Assembly (NCBI RefSeq): GCF_003364255.1
Contig: NZ_NXLR01000010.1
Coordinates: 1-64,000, forward strand
DNA from: Helicobacter marmotae
GTDB taxonomy: Bacteria; Campylobacterota; Campylobacteria; Campylobacterales; Helicobacteraceae
Length of the DNA stretch: 64,000 bases
Direction: 5' to 3'
This document shows positions 50,877-61,101 of this stretch, in pieces. The notes under the pieces were generated by a model that was given only the letters and a program-made list of their open reading frames with translations, had not been told where the DNA came from and did not search any database. Each line of letters begins with the position of its first letter. Position 1 is the stretch's first letter. The position numbers were made by a program, and so were the translations under genes.

Positions 50877-52282
50877 TAAAAACCCTGATAGATAAATTGA
50901 GGAATGCCCGATGGCATAATGGCGATAATAAGTGTCAGCGCAAAGGCTAAAACAAAGGGCTTTAAAACCCACGGGATAGCACTTGAGAGGCTTTGAGTGA
51001 AGCTTAGGCTTGGGCGCATTAAAGGGTAGCAAATAAAGCCTATACATAAAACCCCAAGAAACCACCATACATACGCAGGGGCTGGAGATTCTAACCCTTG
51101 AGCAAAGGCTAGCATAAAATCCCTCACCTCATCGAGTGAATGATAATAAAAGAAAATCCAGCCAAAACTCACAAATATAAATGTAAAAGCCCTCCCCACA
51201 AAAGGAATGCCCTCCATATTGATATGAAGCATTTTTAAGATGTTTAGCCAAATTACCCCAAAGCCGTGTAAAAGCCCCCAAATAAGGAAATTCCATGTAT
51301 TGCCATGCCATAAGCCTGAGAGGGCAAAACTAAGGAGCACAAAAAGCTGCGTGCATAAAAAGCCCTTAGCGCTCCCTCCAAGAGGGATATAAATATAATC
51401 GCGTATAAAAGTAGAGAGGCTAATATGCCATCTGCGCCAAAAATCTTTGAGATTGCTTGCCATATAGGGCATATGAAAATTTGGCGGGAGGATAAAGCCT
51501 AAAGAGAGCCCAAAGGCACAAACGAGATTCACATAACCGCTAAAATCACAATAAATCTGCACACTATAAGCAAAAAGCGCTGCTAAAAGCTCTAAGGCGT
51601 GGTATTCAAAGGGCGCATCTAAGATAGGAGAAGCATACATACCTAGATAATTAGCAATAATAGTCTTTTTCACTAAGCCAAAAAGCAATAAGGCAAAAAT
51701 AAGATTCATAGAGCCAAATTTGCGCTTTGCGTGGTATTGTCGAAAGAAATCTTCACTTCTCATAATAGGACCTGCAATAAATGTAGCAAAAAATGAAAGA
51801 TAAGTCGCTAATGCTAAAAAGCCCTCTAGCTTTGGATTCTCACCATTATTATAAGGAGTGGGGAATTGCGCACCTTCATATACAGAGCGCAAATATGTAA
51901 TAGAAGCAAAGGTATAAAAGCTAATGCCTAAGGGAAAAATAATATCTATGTCAAAAAAATCTAGCCCAAAAGTCTTAAGAAATACATCAAAAGCATCTTT
52001 AATATACGCATAATATTTAAAAAAGCACAAAAAGCACACGCAAAAACACACAGAAGCAAGGAAGATAAAACGCGCACGAAGCTCATCAATAAAAAATGCA
52101 AGGCAATACACACAGCATGTATAAAGCAACACAATGAGCGCAAAATACGGGCTAAAAAGCGAAATTACTACATAATTAAAGCACAAAAGCGCGAAATTAC
52201 GATAAGCAAAAGTGGGGATAAGCCAATAGAGCACAAAAAACAAAAGGAGAATTACACTAAATTCGATAGAGAAAAAACTCAT
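50876..52282 (-). CDS. MBOAT membrane acyltransferase (PatA/AlgI-like)
   Basis: 468-residue multi-pass protein that moves acetyl groups across the inner membrane. MBOAT features: DFSGYVNLVCAFGLSLG, FWRRWHISLSTFIRDYIYIPLGG and the catalytic His in ALSGLWHGNTWNFLIWG. With the two SGNH proteins downstream it forms a peptidoglycan O-acetylation module. H. pylori HP0855 is the corresponding family member. Start ATG 52282 follows AGCAGGTG. Confidence 0.82.
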   Translation of the reverse strand: MSFFSIEFSVILLLFFVLYWLIPTFAYRNFALLCFNYVVISLFSPYFALIVLLYTCCVYCLAFFIDELRARFIFLASVCFCVCFLCFFKYYAYIKDAFDVFLKTFGLDFFDIDIIFPLGISFYTFASITYLRSVYEGAQFPTPYNNGENPKLEGFLALATYLSFFATFIAGPIMRSEDFFRQYHAKRKFGSMNLIFALLLFGLVKKTIIANYLGMYASPILDAPFEYHALELLAALFAYSVQIYCDFSGYVNLVCAFGLSLGFILPPNFHMPYMASNLKDFWRRWHISLSTFIRDYIYIPLGGSAKGFLCTQLFVLLSFALSGLWHGNTWNFLIWGLLHGFGVIWLNILKMLHINMEGIPFVGRAFTFIFVSFGWIFFYYHSLDEVRDFMLAFAQGLESPAPAYVWWFLGVLCIGFICYPLMRPSLSFTQSLSSAIPWVLKPFVLAFALTLIIAIMPSGIPQFIYQGF

Positions 52283-52325
52283 CACCTGCTTCTTTAGAGA
52301 AAATAAGCAGGGATTATAGCATACT

Positions 52326-53132
52326 TCATTGGGCTTGCTCTAGGCTCTCCTTAAAGCTTTTAATATGCCCTACTATGCTCGGAGAGACGCGCAAGAGGGA
52401 ATATGTATAAGGATAGGCAATTATATGCTTATTTTGGGCGGCTTTGAGATTCTTAAAAGCTGGATTTTGCTGGAGCAATACTGCTGGGTCCTGGGCTTGT
52501 ATGCCCAAGATAATCATATCTGGATTGGCTTTTAAGATAAACTCGCTTGAAATGATAGGACGTTGTGCCTCGCTTGCGGGGGTTAGGTTTTCTACCCCTA
52601 TAATGCGGAAAATATCTGCTATAACAGAATTATCCGCAAAGCCCATGAGGGGATTGGTAGAGAAAAGAAAGATAGCACTTTTTTTAATCGGGTCTTTTTG
52701 AAGCCCAAGCAATGCCTCCCGGATAGAATCTTTTAGCTTCTCACCTGCTTTTTGCTTATGAAGCAAATCCGCCAAAGTAGTGATATTTGTAAATAAATCA
52801 TCTAACCTCTGGGCTTGAAGATATAAAGTAGCAATGCCTAGTTTCTCCAAACGTTCCTTTAGCCCTAAAGAATAAGAGCTAAGAATCACCAATGTAGGCT
52901 TAAAACTTAGAATCTTCTCAATAGAAGGGTTTGAGAAGCTCCCTACACTGGGGAGTTTCTCTGTCTTCTCCTTAGGGGCTATAGCACTCTGCTGCAAATG
53001 TGCAATAGCGACTATGTCATCTCCACTGCCTAATTCATAAATAATCTCAATGCTCGCTGGGTCAAGCACAACTAAGCGATTGCTCGCCAATAACATACAG
53101 GTAAAACTCATAATGCACAACAATATTCTCAT
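52326..53132 (-). CDS. periplasmic metal/siderophore/haem-binding protein (BtuF/FepB type)
   Basis: 268 residues with a signal peptide (ILLCIMSFTCMLLA). TroA-like two-lobe pattern: IIYELGSGDDIVAI, GSFSNPSIEKILSFKPTLVI and NPDMIILG. No lipobox Cys is seen. It overlaps the ATPase gene by 4 bp, third in a permease-ATPase-binding protein operon. Ligand (Fe-siderophore, haem, Ni or B12) cannot be told. Confidence 0.83.
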   Translation of the reverse strand: MRILLCIMSFTCMLLASNRLVVLDPASIEIIYELGSGDDIVAIAHLQQSAIAPKEKTEKLPSVGSFSNPSIEKILSFKPTLVILSSYSLGLKERLEKLGIATLYLQAQRLDDLFTNITTLADLLHKQKAGEKLKDSIREALLGLQKDPIKKSAIFLFSTNPLMGFADNSVIADIFRIIGVENLTPASEAQRPIISSEFILKANPDMIILGIQAQDPAVLLQQNPAFKNLKAAQNKHIIAYPYTYSLLRVSPSIVGHIKSFKESLEQAQ

Positions 53133-53908
53133 ACACTCTCCTTTGAAATAATAATATGCGCCCTGCCTTTATGGGGCATCACTTCGCACTCCAAGCCATA
53201 AATTTCCTTCAACACAGCAGGTACAAGCAAGTCGTTACTTTTGCCATCATAACGCAGAGCTCCATTTTTTAGAAAAATCAGGCGATGACAAAAAAGCGAG
53301 GCAAGATTCACATCATGCAAAATCGCAATGACCATAATATTATGCGTGCGGATATAGTGCTCGCATAAACTCAAAAGCTCAATAGCAAAATGCAAATCAA
53401 GCGCACTTGTGGGCTCATCTAAGCAGAGGATTTTAGGCTTTTTAAGCAAGGCACGTGCGAGTAAAACTCGCTGAAACTCACCCCCGCTTAAAGAGAGCAC
53501 ATTACGGAATAAAAATGCCTCTATTTTTAAAGCACAAGCCATTTCCTCTACTTGCTCTACATCATCTTTACTATAATGGGTAAAGGCATTTTGCAACGTG
53601 CCATATTTACCCATAAGCAGCACATCTCTTACAAGCAATGGCATAGTAATGCCTGATTTTTGCGGCACAAAGCCAATGAGTTTGGAGAGCTCTTTAATAC
53701 TATAGTCGCCTATAGGCTTATCAAAAAGTGTGATTTCACCCTTTTGTAGGGGCAAAATGCCTAGTATGTGCTTCAATAAAGTGCTTTTACCCGCGCCATT
53801 AGCGCCCAAAATCCCCAAAAACTCGCCTTGTGTAACACGAAATGATATATCATCTAAAAGCACCTTATGCCCTAAAGTATAGCTTAAAGCAGATACAGAT
53901 AGGCTCAT
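53129..53908 (-). CDS. ABC transporter ATP-binding protein, FecE/BtuD family
   Basis: 259 residues with Walker A GANGAGKSTLLKH, Q-loop GFVPQKSG, signature SLSGGEFQRVLLARAL, and Walker B ILCLDEPTSALD. It overlaps both neighbours by 4 bp. Energises the importer. Confidence 0.9.
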   Translation of the reverse strand: MSLSVSALSYTLGHKVLLDDISFRVTQGEFLGILGANGAGKSTLLKHILGILPLQKGEITLFDKPIGDYSIKELSKLIGFVPQKSGITMPLLVRDVLLMGKYGTLQNAFTHYSKDDVEQVEEMACALKIEAFLFRNVLSLSGGEFQRVLLARALLKKPKILCLDEPTSALDLHFAIELLSLCEHYIRTHNIMVIAILHDVNLASLFCHRLIFLKNGALRYDGKSNDLLVPAVLKEIYGLECEVMPHKGRAHIIISKESV

Positions 53909-54882
53909 AAGCTTCTCCTTGTGCAGAGTGCGAGATACAAAAAGAGCGGCGCACCAAAAAATGCAGTAATAATCCCTATGGGAATTTCCACATTAACAAT
54001 ACTACGTGCTATATCATCACAACAAAGTAAAAACACACCGCCTAAAGCAGTAGATAATGGCAAAACAAGTGCGTTGTTATAATCTTTAATCCATAATCTC
54101 ACAATATGAGGTATCACTAAGCCCACAAAGCCTATTAACCCACTAAATGCCACGCTGAAAGCCACGCTAAATGAAGAGACAATGAGGAGATTGCGCTTAA
54201 GCTTAGGGCTATCAACGCCGAGATTCCTTGCCTCATCATCACCACTAAGAATGATATTTAGCTCGTGGCGATGTATATAAAAATACGACATACATAGCAC
54301 AAGCGGGATAAAGAGCAGCACGACTTTATCCCATGAGCTTAAGCCCAAATACCCCATAAGCCAAGCTACGATTTTAAAGGAATCCTCTCCAATATAATAA
54401 ATTAAAAGCGAAGTAAATGCCCCTAAAAATGATGAAATAGCAATGCCCACAATGAGTAAGGTAGTGATATTGGCATAGCTATTAAGTTTAAAGATTACAA
54501 ATGCAAATGCACAGCAAAAAACAAAGCCAAATATCCCAAAGTAAAAATCAGCCAAACCTAGCACATACGCCACAACCGCGCCAAAAGTCGCCGCAGAAGC
54601 AATACCTATAATGTAAGGATCGGCTATAGGATTAGCAAAAACACTTTGAGTAACACAACCTGATGATGAAAGCAACATACCAATTAAAATAGCCATAACA
54701 ATGCGAGGCAAGCGCACATCAAACAAAATGCTTTTATCAATATCTGCCGCCTCTGCGCCAAAAAGCACTCCAAAAAGCCGAGATATGCTCCATATTTCAT
54801 CGCCTATAAGCATAGATATACATATAACAAAAATATACATACACACTAAAATAATGCTTATATGCTTATACTTTCCAATCAC
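53905..54882 (-). CDS. ABC transporter permease, FecCD family
   Basis: About 325 residues, ten predicted membrane helices, with LPRIVMAILIGMLLSSSGCVTQSVFANPIADPYIIGI and GLVIPHIVRLWIKD as family blocks. The frame opens at a TTG at 54939; I favour GTG 54882, preceded by TGGAGAG, because the first membrane helix begins shortly after it. First gene of the importer operon. Confidence 0.85.
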   Translation of the reverse strand: MIGKYKHISIILVCMYIFVICISMLIGDEIWSISRLFGVLFGAEAADIDKSILFDVRLPRIVMAILIGMLLSSSGCVTQSVFANPIADPYIIGIASAATFGAVVAYVLGLADFYFGIFGFVFCCAFAFVIFKLNSYANITTLLIVGIAISSFLGAFTSLLIYYIGEDSFKIVAWLMGYLGLSSWDKVVLLFIPLVLCMSYFYIHRHELNIILSGDDEARNLGVDSPKLKRNLLIVSSFSVAFSVAFSGLIGFVGLVIPHIVRLWIKDYNNALVLPLSTALGGVFLLCCDDIARSIVNVEIPIGIITAFFGAPLFLYLALCTRRSL

Positions 54883-54960
54883 AACCTGCTCTCCAATAAC
54901 TCCAAATAAAATAAGTCTAATAAATTGGGGAATAAACAAACATAATCATACAAAAATAAA

Positions 54961-54980
54961 AATAATAAATAATCTTATTT
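54961..54980. promoter_or_regulatory. possible Fur-box-like sequence
   Basis: AATAATAAATAATCTTATT resembles the Helicobacter Fur operator TAATAATnATTATTA, 80 bp upstream of an iron-type importer. The area is AT-rich, so chance is not excluded. Confidence 0.3.
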
Positions 54981-55038
54981 TATATATTTTCACTTGTGGC
55001 TCATTTCTACCTGCTTGCATTATGGCTTAAATGTGCTG

Positions 55039-55611
55039 TTATAATGCCTTTTTAGCCTTTGTGGAGACTTTAGAGACAATCACATACAAAAACACGCAGA
55101 GCACAAGCAAAACAATAGGCACAAAATATGAATGCGCATCAATTTTTTCAAGTAAGAGTATCACCCCACTACTTGCATAATGCCCAAATAGCCCGACAAA
55201 GACTGCCCAAAGCACACAAGCAAGAGCATTAATGATAAAAAACTTCTTTAAAGGAAATCGGCTAAAGCCAATGGCTAAAGGCACAAGCGTTTTCACTCCA
55301 TAGAGGTATTTGCCAAATATAATAAGCCAAAGTCCGTATTTTTTAAGCCATATTTGAGAGAGAGCGATTTTGCGTTTGTGATTTTGCAAATATGTTATTA
55401 AGTCCTTTTTTTGATAACGTCCAAGATATGCGAGGCTTGAGCTACCAACGATATTGCCCGCGCAAGCTACAAGCATCGCATAATACAAATCCATCTTATC
55501 CAATGCGCTCATTACCCCGGCGGTGAGTAAGCCTACATATCCCCCACCTAATGAATAAAGAAACAAAAGAATGTAGCCCCACTGCTCAAGTAAAGTAATG
55601 ACCTCTTGCAT
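55039..55611 (-). CDS. DedA family membrane protein
   Basis: 190 residues, four to five membrane helices. Family features: LGGGYVGLLTAGVMSA, GNIVGSSSLAYLGRYQKKD and FGKYLYGVKTLVPLAIGFSRFPLKKFF. DedA proteins flip or recycle lipid carriers and phospholipids across the inner membrane. ATG 55611 follows AGGGAGAG. Single gene between the importer and the LolD-like ATPase. Confidence 0.87.
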   Translation of the reverse strand: MQEVITLLEQWGYILLFLYSLGGGYVGLLTAGVMSALDKMDLYYAMLVACAGNIVGSSSLAYLGRYQKKDLITYLQNHKRKIALSQIWLKKYGLWLIIFGKYLYGVKTLVPLAIGFSRFPLKKFFIINALACVLWAVFVGLFGHYASSGVILLLEKIDAHSYFVPIVLLVLCVFLYVIVSKVSTKAKKAL

Positions 55612-55699
55612 ACTCTCCCTTTGTATGAATTTCTCTAAAAGTTTAACCTAATTACAATAATAAATCCTACTTTTTATCAAATGCTATACATACACTTTA

Positions 55700-56353
55700 C
55701 TATACTTGCACTTGTTGCAATGCCATATTGGAGAGTTGGTATGTTCTATTACAAGCAGAGGCGATGTCATTATCGTGTGTAGCAAGGATAAGCCCCGCTT
55801 TATGCGAGGCAATATAGGCAAGCAAAATATCCATAACATGCAATGCGGTTTGTTTATCAAGATTCCCCGTGGGCTCATCAGCAAAGATAAGCTTTGGCTT
55901 TTTAGTTAAAACCCGCGCTATGGAGAGCCTTTGCTGCTGCCCGCCGCTTAGCTCGCCTATAGGCTGCCCAAGCACCCCGCTAATGCCAAAAGATTCTAAA
56001 AGGGTATGGTCTATGGGCTCTTTAGAGAGAAGAGAGGCGACTTTGAGATTTTCCATAGCGTTAAAACCACGAAATAAATAATGTGATTGAAAGACAATGC
56101 CTATATGTAGCCTACGCAACAATAGCTGCTCCTTAGAGCTTAGGGCATAAATATTATCATAATCAAGTATGCCTACATACCCGTTTTTAGGAGGAAGTAA
56201 AGTGGAGAGGTTGTTTAAAAGTGTGGATTTACCGCTTCCGCTAACCCCCAAAATCGCTATGCTCTCCCCCTCATTCACTTGAAGATTCACATCCTTATAA
56301 AGCGTGGTTTCAAAACTATGAGAGAGATGAGAAGCACGAAGCAGTGGATTCAT
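55700..56353 (-). CDS. lolD: ABC transporter ATP-binding protein, LolD/MacB family
   Basis: 217 residues: Walker A ILGVSGSGKSTLLNNL, Q-loop IVFQSHYL, signature ELSGGQQQRLSIARVL and Walker B LIFADEPTGNLDKQT, the last typical of LolD/MacB/FtsE ATPases. LolD powers lipoprotein release to the outer membrane. No LolCE-like permease is adjacent, so the name rests on subfamily pattern only. Confidence 0.78.
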   Translation of the reverse strand: MNPLLRASHLSHSFETTLYKDVNLQVNEGESIAILGVSGSGKSTLLNNLSTLLPPKNGYVGILDYDNIYALSSKEQLLLRRLHIGIVFQSHYLFRGFNAMENLKVASLLSKEPIDHTLLESFGISGVLGQPIGELSGGQQQRLSIARVLTKKPKLIFADEPTGNLDKQTALHVMDILLAYIASHKAGLILATHDNDIASACNRTYQLSNMALQQVQV

Positions 56354-56456
56354 AACTATCCTTTATAAGACCCCTAGATAAAGCCCCTACCCTGCTATAT
56401 ATCAGAATCTCCAAGCAAAGACTCCTTAAAGCAAGGGTGTGTATGGCAAAAGCTTA

Positions 56457-57524
56457 TTATTGCATTTGTGCGGCAACTTCAGCGGCGAAATCCTCTACCT
56501 TTTTCTCAATGCCCTCACCAAGCTCAAAACGAACATACTGCACGATTTCAATCCTATCATCAAGCTCTTTACTTTTAGATTCTAAAACTTGTGCGATGGT
56601 CTTTTTATCATCCATTACATAAAACTGCCCTAGAAGTGTCATTCTTTGGTCAAGCAATGTACTATCAGCTATGAAACGTTCCATTTGCCCGGGTAATATC
56701 TTATCCCAAATGGCTTCTGGCTTACCCTGTGCTTTCAAATCCTCTCTTAGTTTTTGCTCTTGTGCTGCAAGGACAGATTCTGTAAGTTCGCTACGACTGA
56801 TGTATTGAGGGATTTTATGGAGCATTTTGCCAAGTCTTTTGAGCTCCTCGTTTTCTTTGGTAAGTTCAGCAATAATAGCAACCTTTTCTTTTTGTATAAA
56901 ATCACTATCAAGCTCTGCAGGGCTTAACACTTGTGGCTTCATCGCTGCTGCGTGCATACAAATACCCTTAGCAAGCTCCACACACGCATTTTTAGAGCCA
57001 TCTTTGCCATATTTCATAGCAATAAGCACCCCTACGCGCCCATTTGAATGCACATAACCATTGACAATCCCCTTGCCATCTGCTTGTATGCTTGCTATGC
57101 GGCGCACTACGATATTCTCACCGATTTTAGCAATATTTTGCTGGAGATACTCCTCAAATTTCACACCCTCAACACTCATACTATGAAGTTTTTCTGTGCA
57201 AGAGAGAGAATGCTCATGGACGATTTTTGCCGTCTTGCTTACAAGCTCTTTAAAGGTATCATTCTTAGCGACAAAGTCTGTTTCAGAATTTATCTCAATA
57301 ATACTTGCCTTTGTGTAATCACCTGCGACCTCTACACTTACCACACCCTCACTAGCTACTCTATCAGCCTTTTTAGCTGCTTTGCTTAAGCCTTTCTCTC
57401 GCAAGTATTCAACGGCTTTGTTAATATCACCTTGAGTTTCTACAAGTGCCTTTTTACAATCCATCATACCCGCATCTGTCATCTCGCGGAGTTGCTTTAC
57501 AAGCTGTGCTGAAATATCTGCCAT
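56457..57524 (-). CDS. tsf: elongation factor Ts
   Basis: Exchange factor that reloads EF-Tu with GTP. 355 residues from ATG 57524 (GGAGGAG upstream). The N-terminal UBA-like block QLVKQLREMTDAGMMDCKKAL and TDFVAKN (EF-Tu contact) are present. The gap to rpsB is one base; they form one unit, rpsB first. Confidence 0.96.
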   Translation of the reverse strand: MADISAQLVKQLREMTDAGMMDCKKALVETQGDINKAVEYLREKGLSKAAKKADRVASEGVVSVEVAGDYTKASIIEINSETDFVAKNDTFKELVSKTAKIVHEHSLSCTEKLHSMSVEGVKFEEYLQQNIAKIGENIVVRRIASIQADGKGIVNGYVHSNGRVGVLIAMKYGKDGSKNACVELAKGICMHAAAMKPQVLSPAELDSDFIQKEKVAIIAELTKENEELKRLGKMLHKIPQYISRSELTESVLAAQEQKLREDLKAQGKPEAIWDKILPGQMERFIADSTLLDQRMTLLGQFYVMDDKKTIAQVLESKSKELDDRIEIVQYVRFELGEGIEKKVEDFAAEVAAQMQ

Positions 57525-57525
57525 A

Positions 57526-58326
57526 TTACTCCTCCTCTTGCATATCTTTAGCAATCTCTTGTGTTACTTCATCAAGTATTTCTTCTTTTTCTGCATCTGT
57601 AACAGGAGCCATCTCGCCCTCACCTTCTGCAGCCTCTTGCATATCTTTATTTTCAGCTCTTCCCTCTAAAATCGCTTCACTAATCTCTTTACAAAAAAGC
57701 TGAATAGAGCGAATCGCATCATCATTCCCCGGGATAGGATAATCTACCATATCAGGATCGCAATTGGTATCTAATGGTGCAACCACAGGTATGCCTAATC
57801 TACGTGCCTCTGCTACGGCGATTTTCTCCTTTGCTGCATCGATTACAAAAATCATATCAGGGGCTTTCTTCATATGGCGTACACCGCCGAGATATTTATC
57901 AAGCTTTTCTTTTTTACGTTGGAGCATGAGCTTTTCTTTTTTGGTTAAAAGATCAATTTGCCCGCTATTTTCCATTTCTTCAATGATTTCAAGTTTGCGC
58001 ACGGACTTCTTAATCGTGCTAAAATTTGTAAGCATACCTCCAAGCCAACGATAATTCACATAAGGGGCATTTACAGATTCTGCATAGGTTTTAAGTGTTT
58101 CACTTGCTTGCTTCTTTGTACCCACAAACATAATCACCTTGCCCTCACTCGCGGCTTCTTTAACAATATTATATGTATAGCGAAAGTATCGTAATGTCTT
58201 TTGTAAGTCAATAATATGAATATTTTTCCTCACCCCAAAGATAAATCTCTGCATCTTTGGATTCCATCGGCGAGTTTGATGACCAAAATGCACGCCACAC
58301 TCAAGTAAATCTTTCATTGTTACCAT
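57526..58326 (-). CDS. rpsB: 30S ribosomal protein S2
   Basis: 266 residues starting [18 protein letters not shown], the family start, with AAGGAG upstream. Further blocks: [20 protein letters not shown] and [25 protein letters not shown]. The C-terminus carries an acidic tail. Upstream promoter for rpsB-tsf probably lies in 58327-58380. Confidence 0.97.
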   Translation of the reverse strand: MVTMKDLLECGVHFGHQTRRWNPKMQRFIFGVRKNIHIIDLQKTLRYFRYTYNIVKEAASEGKVIMFVGTKKQASETLKTYAESVNAPYVNYRWLGGMLTNFSTIKKSVRKLEIIEEMENSGQIDLLTKKEKLMLQRKKEKLDKYLGGVRHMKKAPDMIFVIDAAKEKIAVAEARRLGIPVVAPLDTNCDPDMVDYPIPGNDDAIRSIQLFCKEISEAILEGRAENKDMQEAAEGEGEMAPVTDAEKEEILDEVTQEIAKDMQEEE

Positions 58327-58736
58327 AGTTGTCTCCTTAACAATAATGTAGTTTATCCGCCATACCCCTTAACAAAGATTCTTTAAATCTCTGCAACCTA
58401 ACATTCAAGGATTGGTATGTGTGAATTGTATTTGCAAATACACCCAAAACCCGCATATCACTATCATTGATGAATGAATACGGAATCATAGATTACATGC
58501 AAATAAGAGTGCGATTGTAGCTGTGCTTGTATAAAATTTTGCTTATAAAGTGCCTTCCTCTGCCCATAAGCCCATAATAAATATGCCCTTATTGTCCTAG
58601 TTTTAAACTCAATCAAAGAATTGCTTTTTAGGATTTATTGGAGACTCCACACTTGTAAAAGCGTGATAGAAATTAAACTTTTAATTAAGCCCAAAAAGCT
58701 ACAATAAATATTTTATTTTCAAAAGAGGCAAATATA
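58327..58736. promoter_or_regulatory. divergent rpsB/flhF control region
   Basis: 410 bp without a gene. Visible items: a perfect 16-bp palindrome TGTATTTGCAAATACA at 58427-58442, and a -10-like TACAAT at 58700-58705, 32 bases before the flhF ATG. AAGAGGC gives the flhF ribosome site. No tRNA-like fold found by eye. Confidence 0.5.
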
Positions 58737-60200
58737 ATGGCAAAAAAACTTCATACCTTTATGGGAGATACCCCAGCCCAAGCTATGCAAAAGGCAAAAG
58801 AGACTTTTGGAGATGAATTTCTTATTGTAGAAAACAAAGAAATACGGAAAAAATCGCTCAATCAATCTGGTTTATATGAAATGGTTATCGCCGTAGATGA
58901 AGACAATATAGAGCCAAAAGCCACAACCCAAGCCCAATCCCCCACACCGCAAGCAACAGCACAACCTCCACAAAATAGCGTGCAAAAAAAGCTTGATGAA
59001 ATCGCAGAGAAAAAAATGGCAAAAAAACGTAAAGTTGCCCAAAAGCCAAAAATCTATGATGAAGTTACCCTCCAGCTATCTGATGCAGTTAAACAAATTT
59101 CAAAAATTGCCAATGTCCCAAGCAATATGCCAGAAAATCCTAAGATTCAAACTTCTGCGCGCCCCTATCCTACAAGCACTCCCACACCCACCAATACACC
59201 TAAAAAACCCAATATTGATGAGCGGGCAAATGAGAAGATTCAAGACTTAGCCCAAAGCCGTTTAGCCCAAAGTATAAGTGAGAAAAATGAGTTAAGAGAG
59301 ATTAAAAATGAAATGAGCGAACTCAATGACAAAATAAAGATTATTCAAAATATGCTATGGGAAGAAAAATCTCCCAAAAATGAGCATATCAATATCCCAC
59401 AAGAATTTGCAGAAATTTATAGAATCGCCAAAAATAGCGGTATGAATAAAGAGCATTTAAATACCATTATGCAGCTCTCCTTAGAGCTTATGCCCCTAAA
59501 AATGCGCTCTAGCTCCCTCACCATTAAACGTTACTTCCGTGAAGTACTCCGTAAAATGATTTACTGCCGAAGTGAAAATCTCCAAAATGAGAGTAAAAAA
59601 ATTATGATGTTTGTAGGACCCACAGGCGTGGGTAAAACCACAACTCTAGCCAAACTTGCAGCGCGATATTCTCTTATGAATGCACGTTACCGCGTGGGGG
59701 TAATTACCCTTGATACATACCGCTTAGCAGCAGTGGATCAGCTTATGGCGTATGCACGTATGATGAAATTAAGCATCGATACCGTTATAGAGCCTGAAGA
59801 ATTTGGCAAAGCTATCGATTCGCTCAAATATTGTGATTATATCCTTGTAGATACAGCAGGGCATTCCCAGCATGACAGAAACAAACTCCAGCTACTTAAA
59901 AGCTACCTCAATAATGACTATAAAATTGACATACATCTTGTGCTTGCAGCAAATGCTAAATATGAGGATTTACGCGATACATATAATGCCTTTAGTGAGC
60001 TAAATATTGATACCCTAATCTTTAGCAAACTTGATGAAAGTCGCTATTTTGGCAATATTTTTTCACTTGTTTATGAAACCAAAAAGCCTATTTCTTATCT
60101 CTCTATTGGGCAAAGTGTGCCTAATGATTTAATCTTAGCAGGGAATGACTATTTAGTTGATTGCCTGCTTGATGGATTTAGAAAACCAGAATCTAAATAA
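58737..60200 (+). CDS. flhF: flagellar biosynthesis GTPase FlhF
   Basis: SRP-family GTPase that places polar flagella and is needed for flagellar gene expression. 487 residues: an N-terminal basic/Pro-rich region, an N domain, then the G domain with FVGPTGVGKTTTLAKLA (about residues 292-307), DTYRLAAVDQL and DTAGHSQHDRNK. First gene of the flhF-flhG-fliA-fliM-fliY unit, as in H. pylori HP1035-HP1030. Confidence 0.95.
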   Translation: MAKKLHTFMGDTPAQAMQKAKETFGDEFLIVENKEIRKKSLNQSGLYEMVIAVDEDNIEPKATTQAQSPTPQATAQPPQNSVQKKLDEIAEKKMAKKRKVAQKPKIYDEVTLQLSDAVKQISKIANVPSNMPENPKIQTSARPYPTSTPTPTNTPKKPNIDERANEKIQDLAQSRLAQSISEKNELREIKNEMSELNDKIKIIQNMLWEEKSPKNEHINIPQEFAEIYRIAKNSGMNKEHLNTIMQLSLELMPLKMRSSSLTIKRYFREVLRKMIYCRSENLQNESKKIMMFVGPTGVGKTTTLAKLAARYSLMNARYRVGVITLDTYRLAAVDQLMAYARMMKLSIDTVIEPEEFGKAIDSLKYCDYILVDTAGHSQHDRNKLQLLKSYLNNDYKIDIHLVLAANAKYEDLRDTYNAFSELNIDTLIFSKLDESRYFGNIFSLVYETKKPISYLSIGQSVPNDLILAGNDYLVDCLLDGFRKPESK

Positions 60201-60210
60201 AAGAGTAACG

Positions 60211-61083
60211 ATGATACAAAACCAAGCTTATGAGCTCCAATCTCTTGTGCAAAGCCAAGATAAGCGCAATTTTAGCTCCACGCGTTTTATCGCTATCACT
60301 TCAGGCAAAGGAGGCGTGGGCAAGTCTAGCATTAGTGCGAACTTAGCATACGCCCTATGGAAACAAAAAAAGCGAATAGCCATTTTTGATGCAGATATTG
60401 GCTTAGCAAACCTTGATTTGATGTTTGGGTTAAAAGTGCAGCATAATATCCTCCACGCTTTACGTGGGGAAGTGAGCTTTCAAAGTATTATTTATCCTAT
60501 AGAAGAGGGCTTATATCTTATCCCCGGAGATAGCGGGGAGGAGATTCTTAAATACGCTAATAGCGGTATGTTTGAACGTTTCTTGCAAGAGAGTGATATT
60601 TTAAGCGATATTGACTATATGCTTATTGACACAGGAGCGGGGATTGGCGGGGTTACGCAGGGGTTTTTGAATGCAAGTGATGTGATAGTAGTGGGTACTA
60701 TACCAGACCCCTCCGCACTTACTGATGCCTATGCGACTATCAAACTTAATAGCAAAACGCGAGAGAATATTTTTATGATTCTTAATATGGTCAAAAGTCA
60801 AAAAGAATCACAACTTGTGTTTGAACGTATCTTAAACGTAGCCAAAAAGAATCTGCCATCTTTACATTTGCAATCACTTGGATTTATCGAGCAAAGTCAA
60901 GTGATTGCAAAAGCTGTGCGCTCAAGGGAGCTTTTTGTCAAATCTGAGCCTCTAAGTGCTGCTAGCGGACAAATCCAATTTATCGCTAATAATCTCATTT
61001 CTTATTTGGAACACAATATGCTTACCTCATCTCAAAAGCAGCATTTTACCGATTTCTTAAGGCGAGTGTTTGGCTACTTTTAG
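60211..61083 (+). CDS. flhG: flagellum number regulator FlhG (MinD-like ATPase)
   Basis: MinD/ParA-type ATPase restricting flagellar number and working with FlhF. 290 residues from ATG 60211, chosen because the family starts about 30 residues before the P-loop. Deviant Walker A SGKGGVGKSSISANLA (about residue 31), FDADIGLANLDLMFGL and LIDTGAGIGG. The open frame reaches into flhF; those starts have no clear ribosome site. H. pylori YlxH, HP1034. Confidence 0.94.
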   Translation: MIQNQAYELQSLVQSQDKRNFSSTRFIAITSGKGGVGKSSISANLAYALWKQKKRIAIFDADIGLANLDLMFGLKVQHNILHALRGEVSFQSIIYPIEEGLYLIPGDSGEEILKYANSGMFERFLQESDILSDIDYMLIDTGAGIGGVTQGFLNASDVIVVGTIPDPSALTDAYATIKLNSKTRENIFMILNMVKSQKESQLVFERILNVAKKNLPSLHLQSLGFIEQSQVIAKAVRSRELFVKSEPLSAASGQIQFIANNLISYLEHNMLTSSQKQHFTDFLRRVFGYF

Positions 61084-61101
61084 GCATGCAAGAGGAGCAA
61101 A

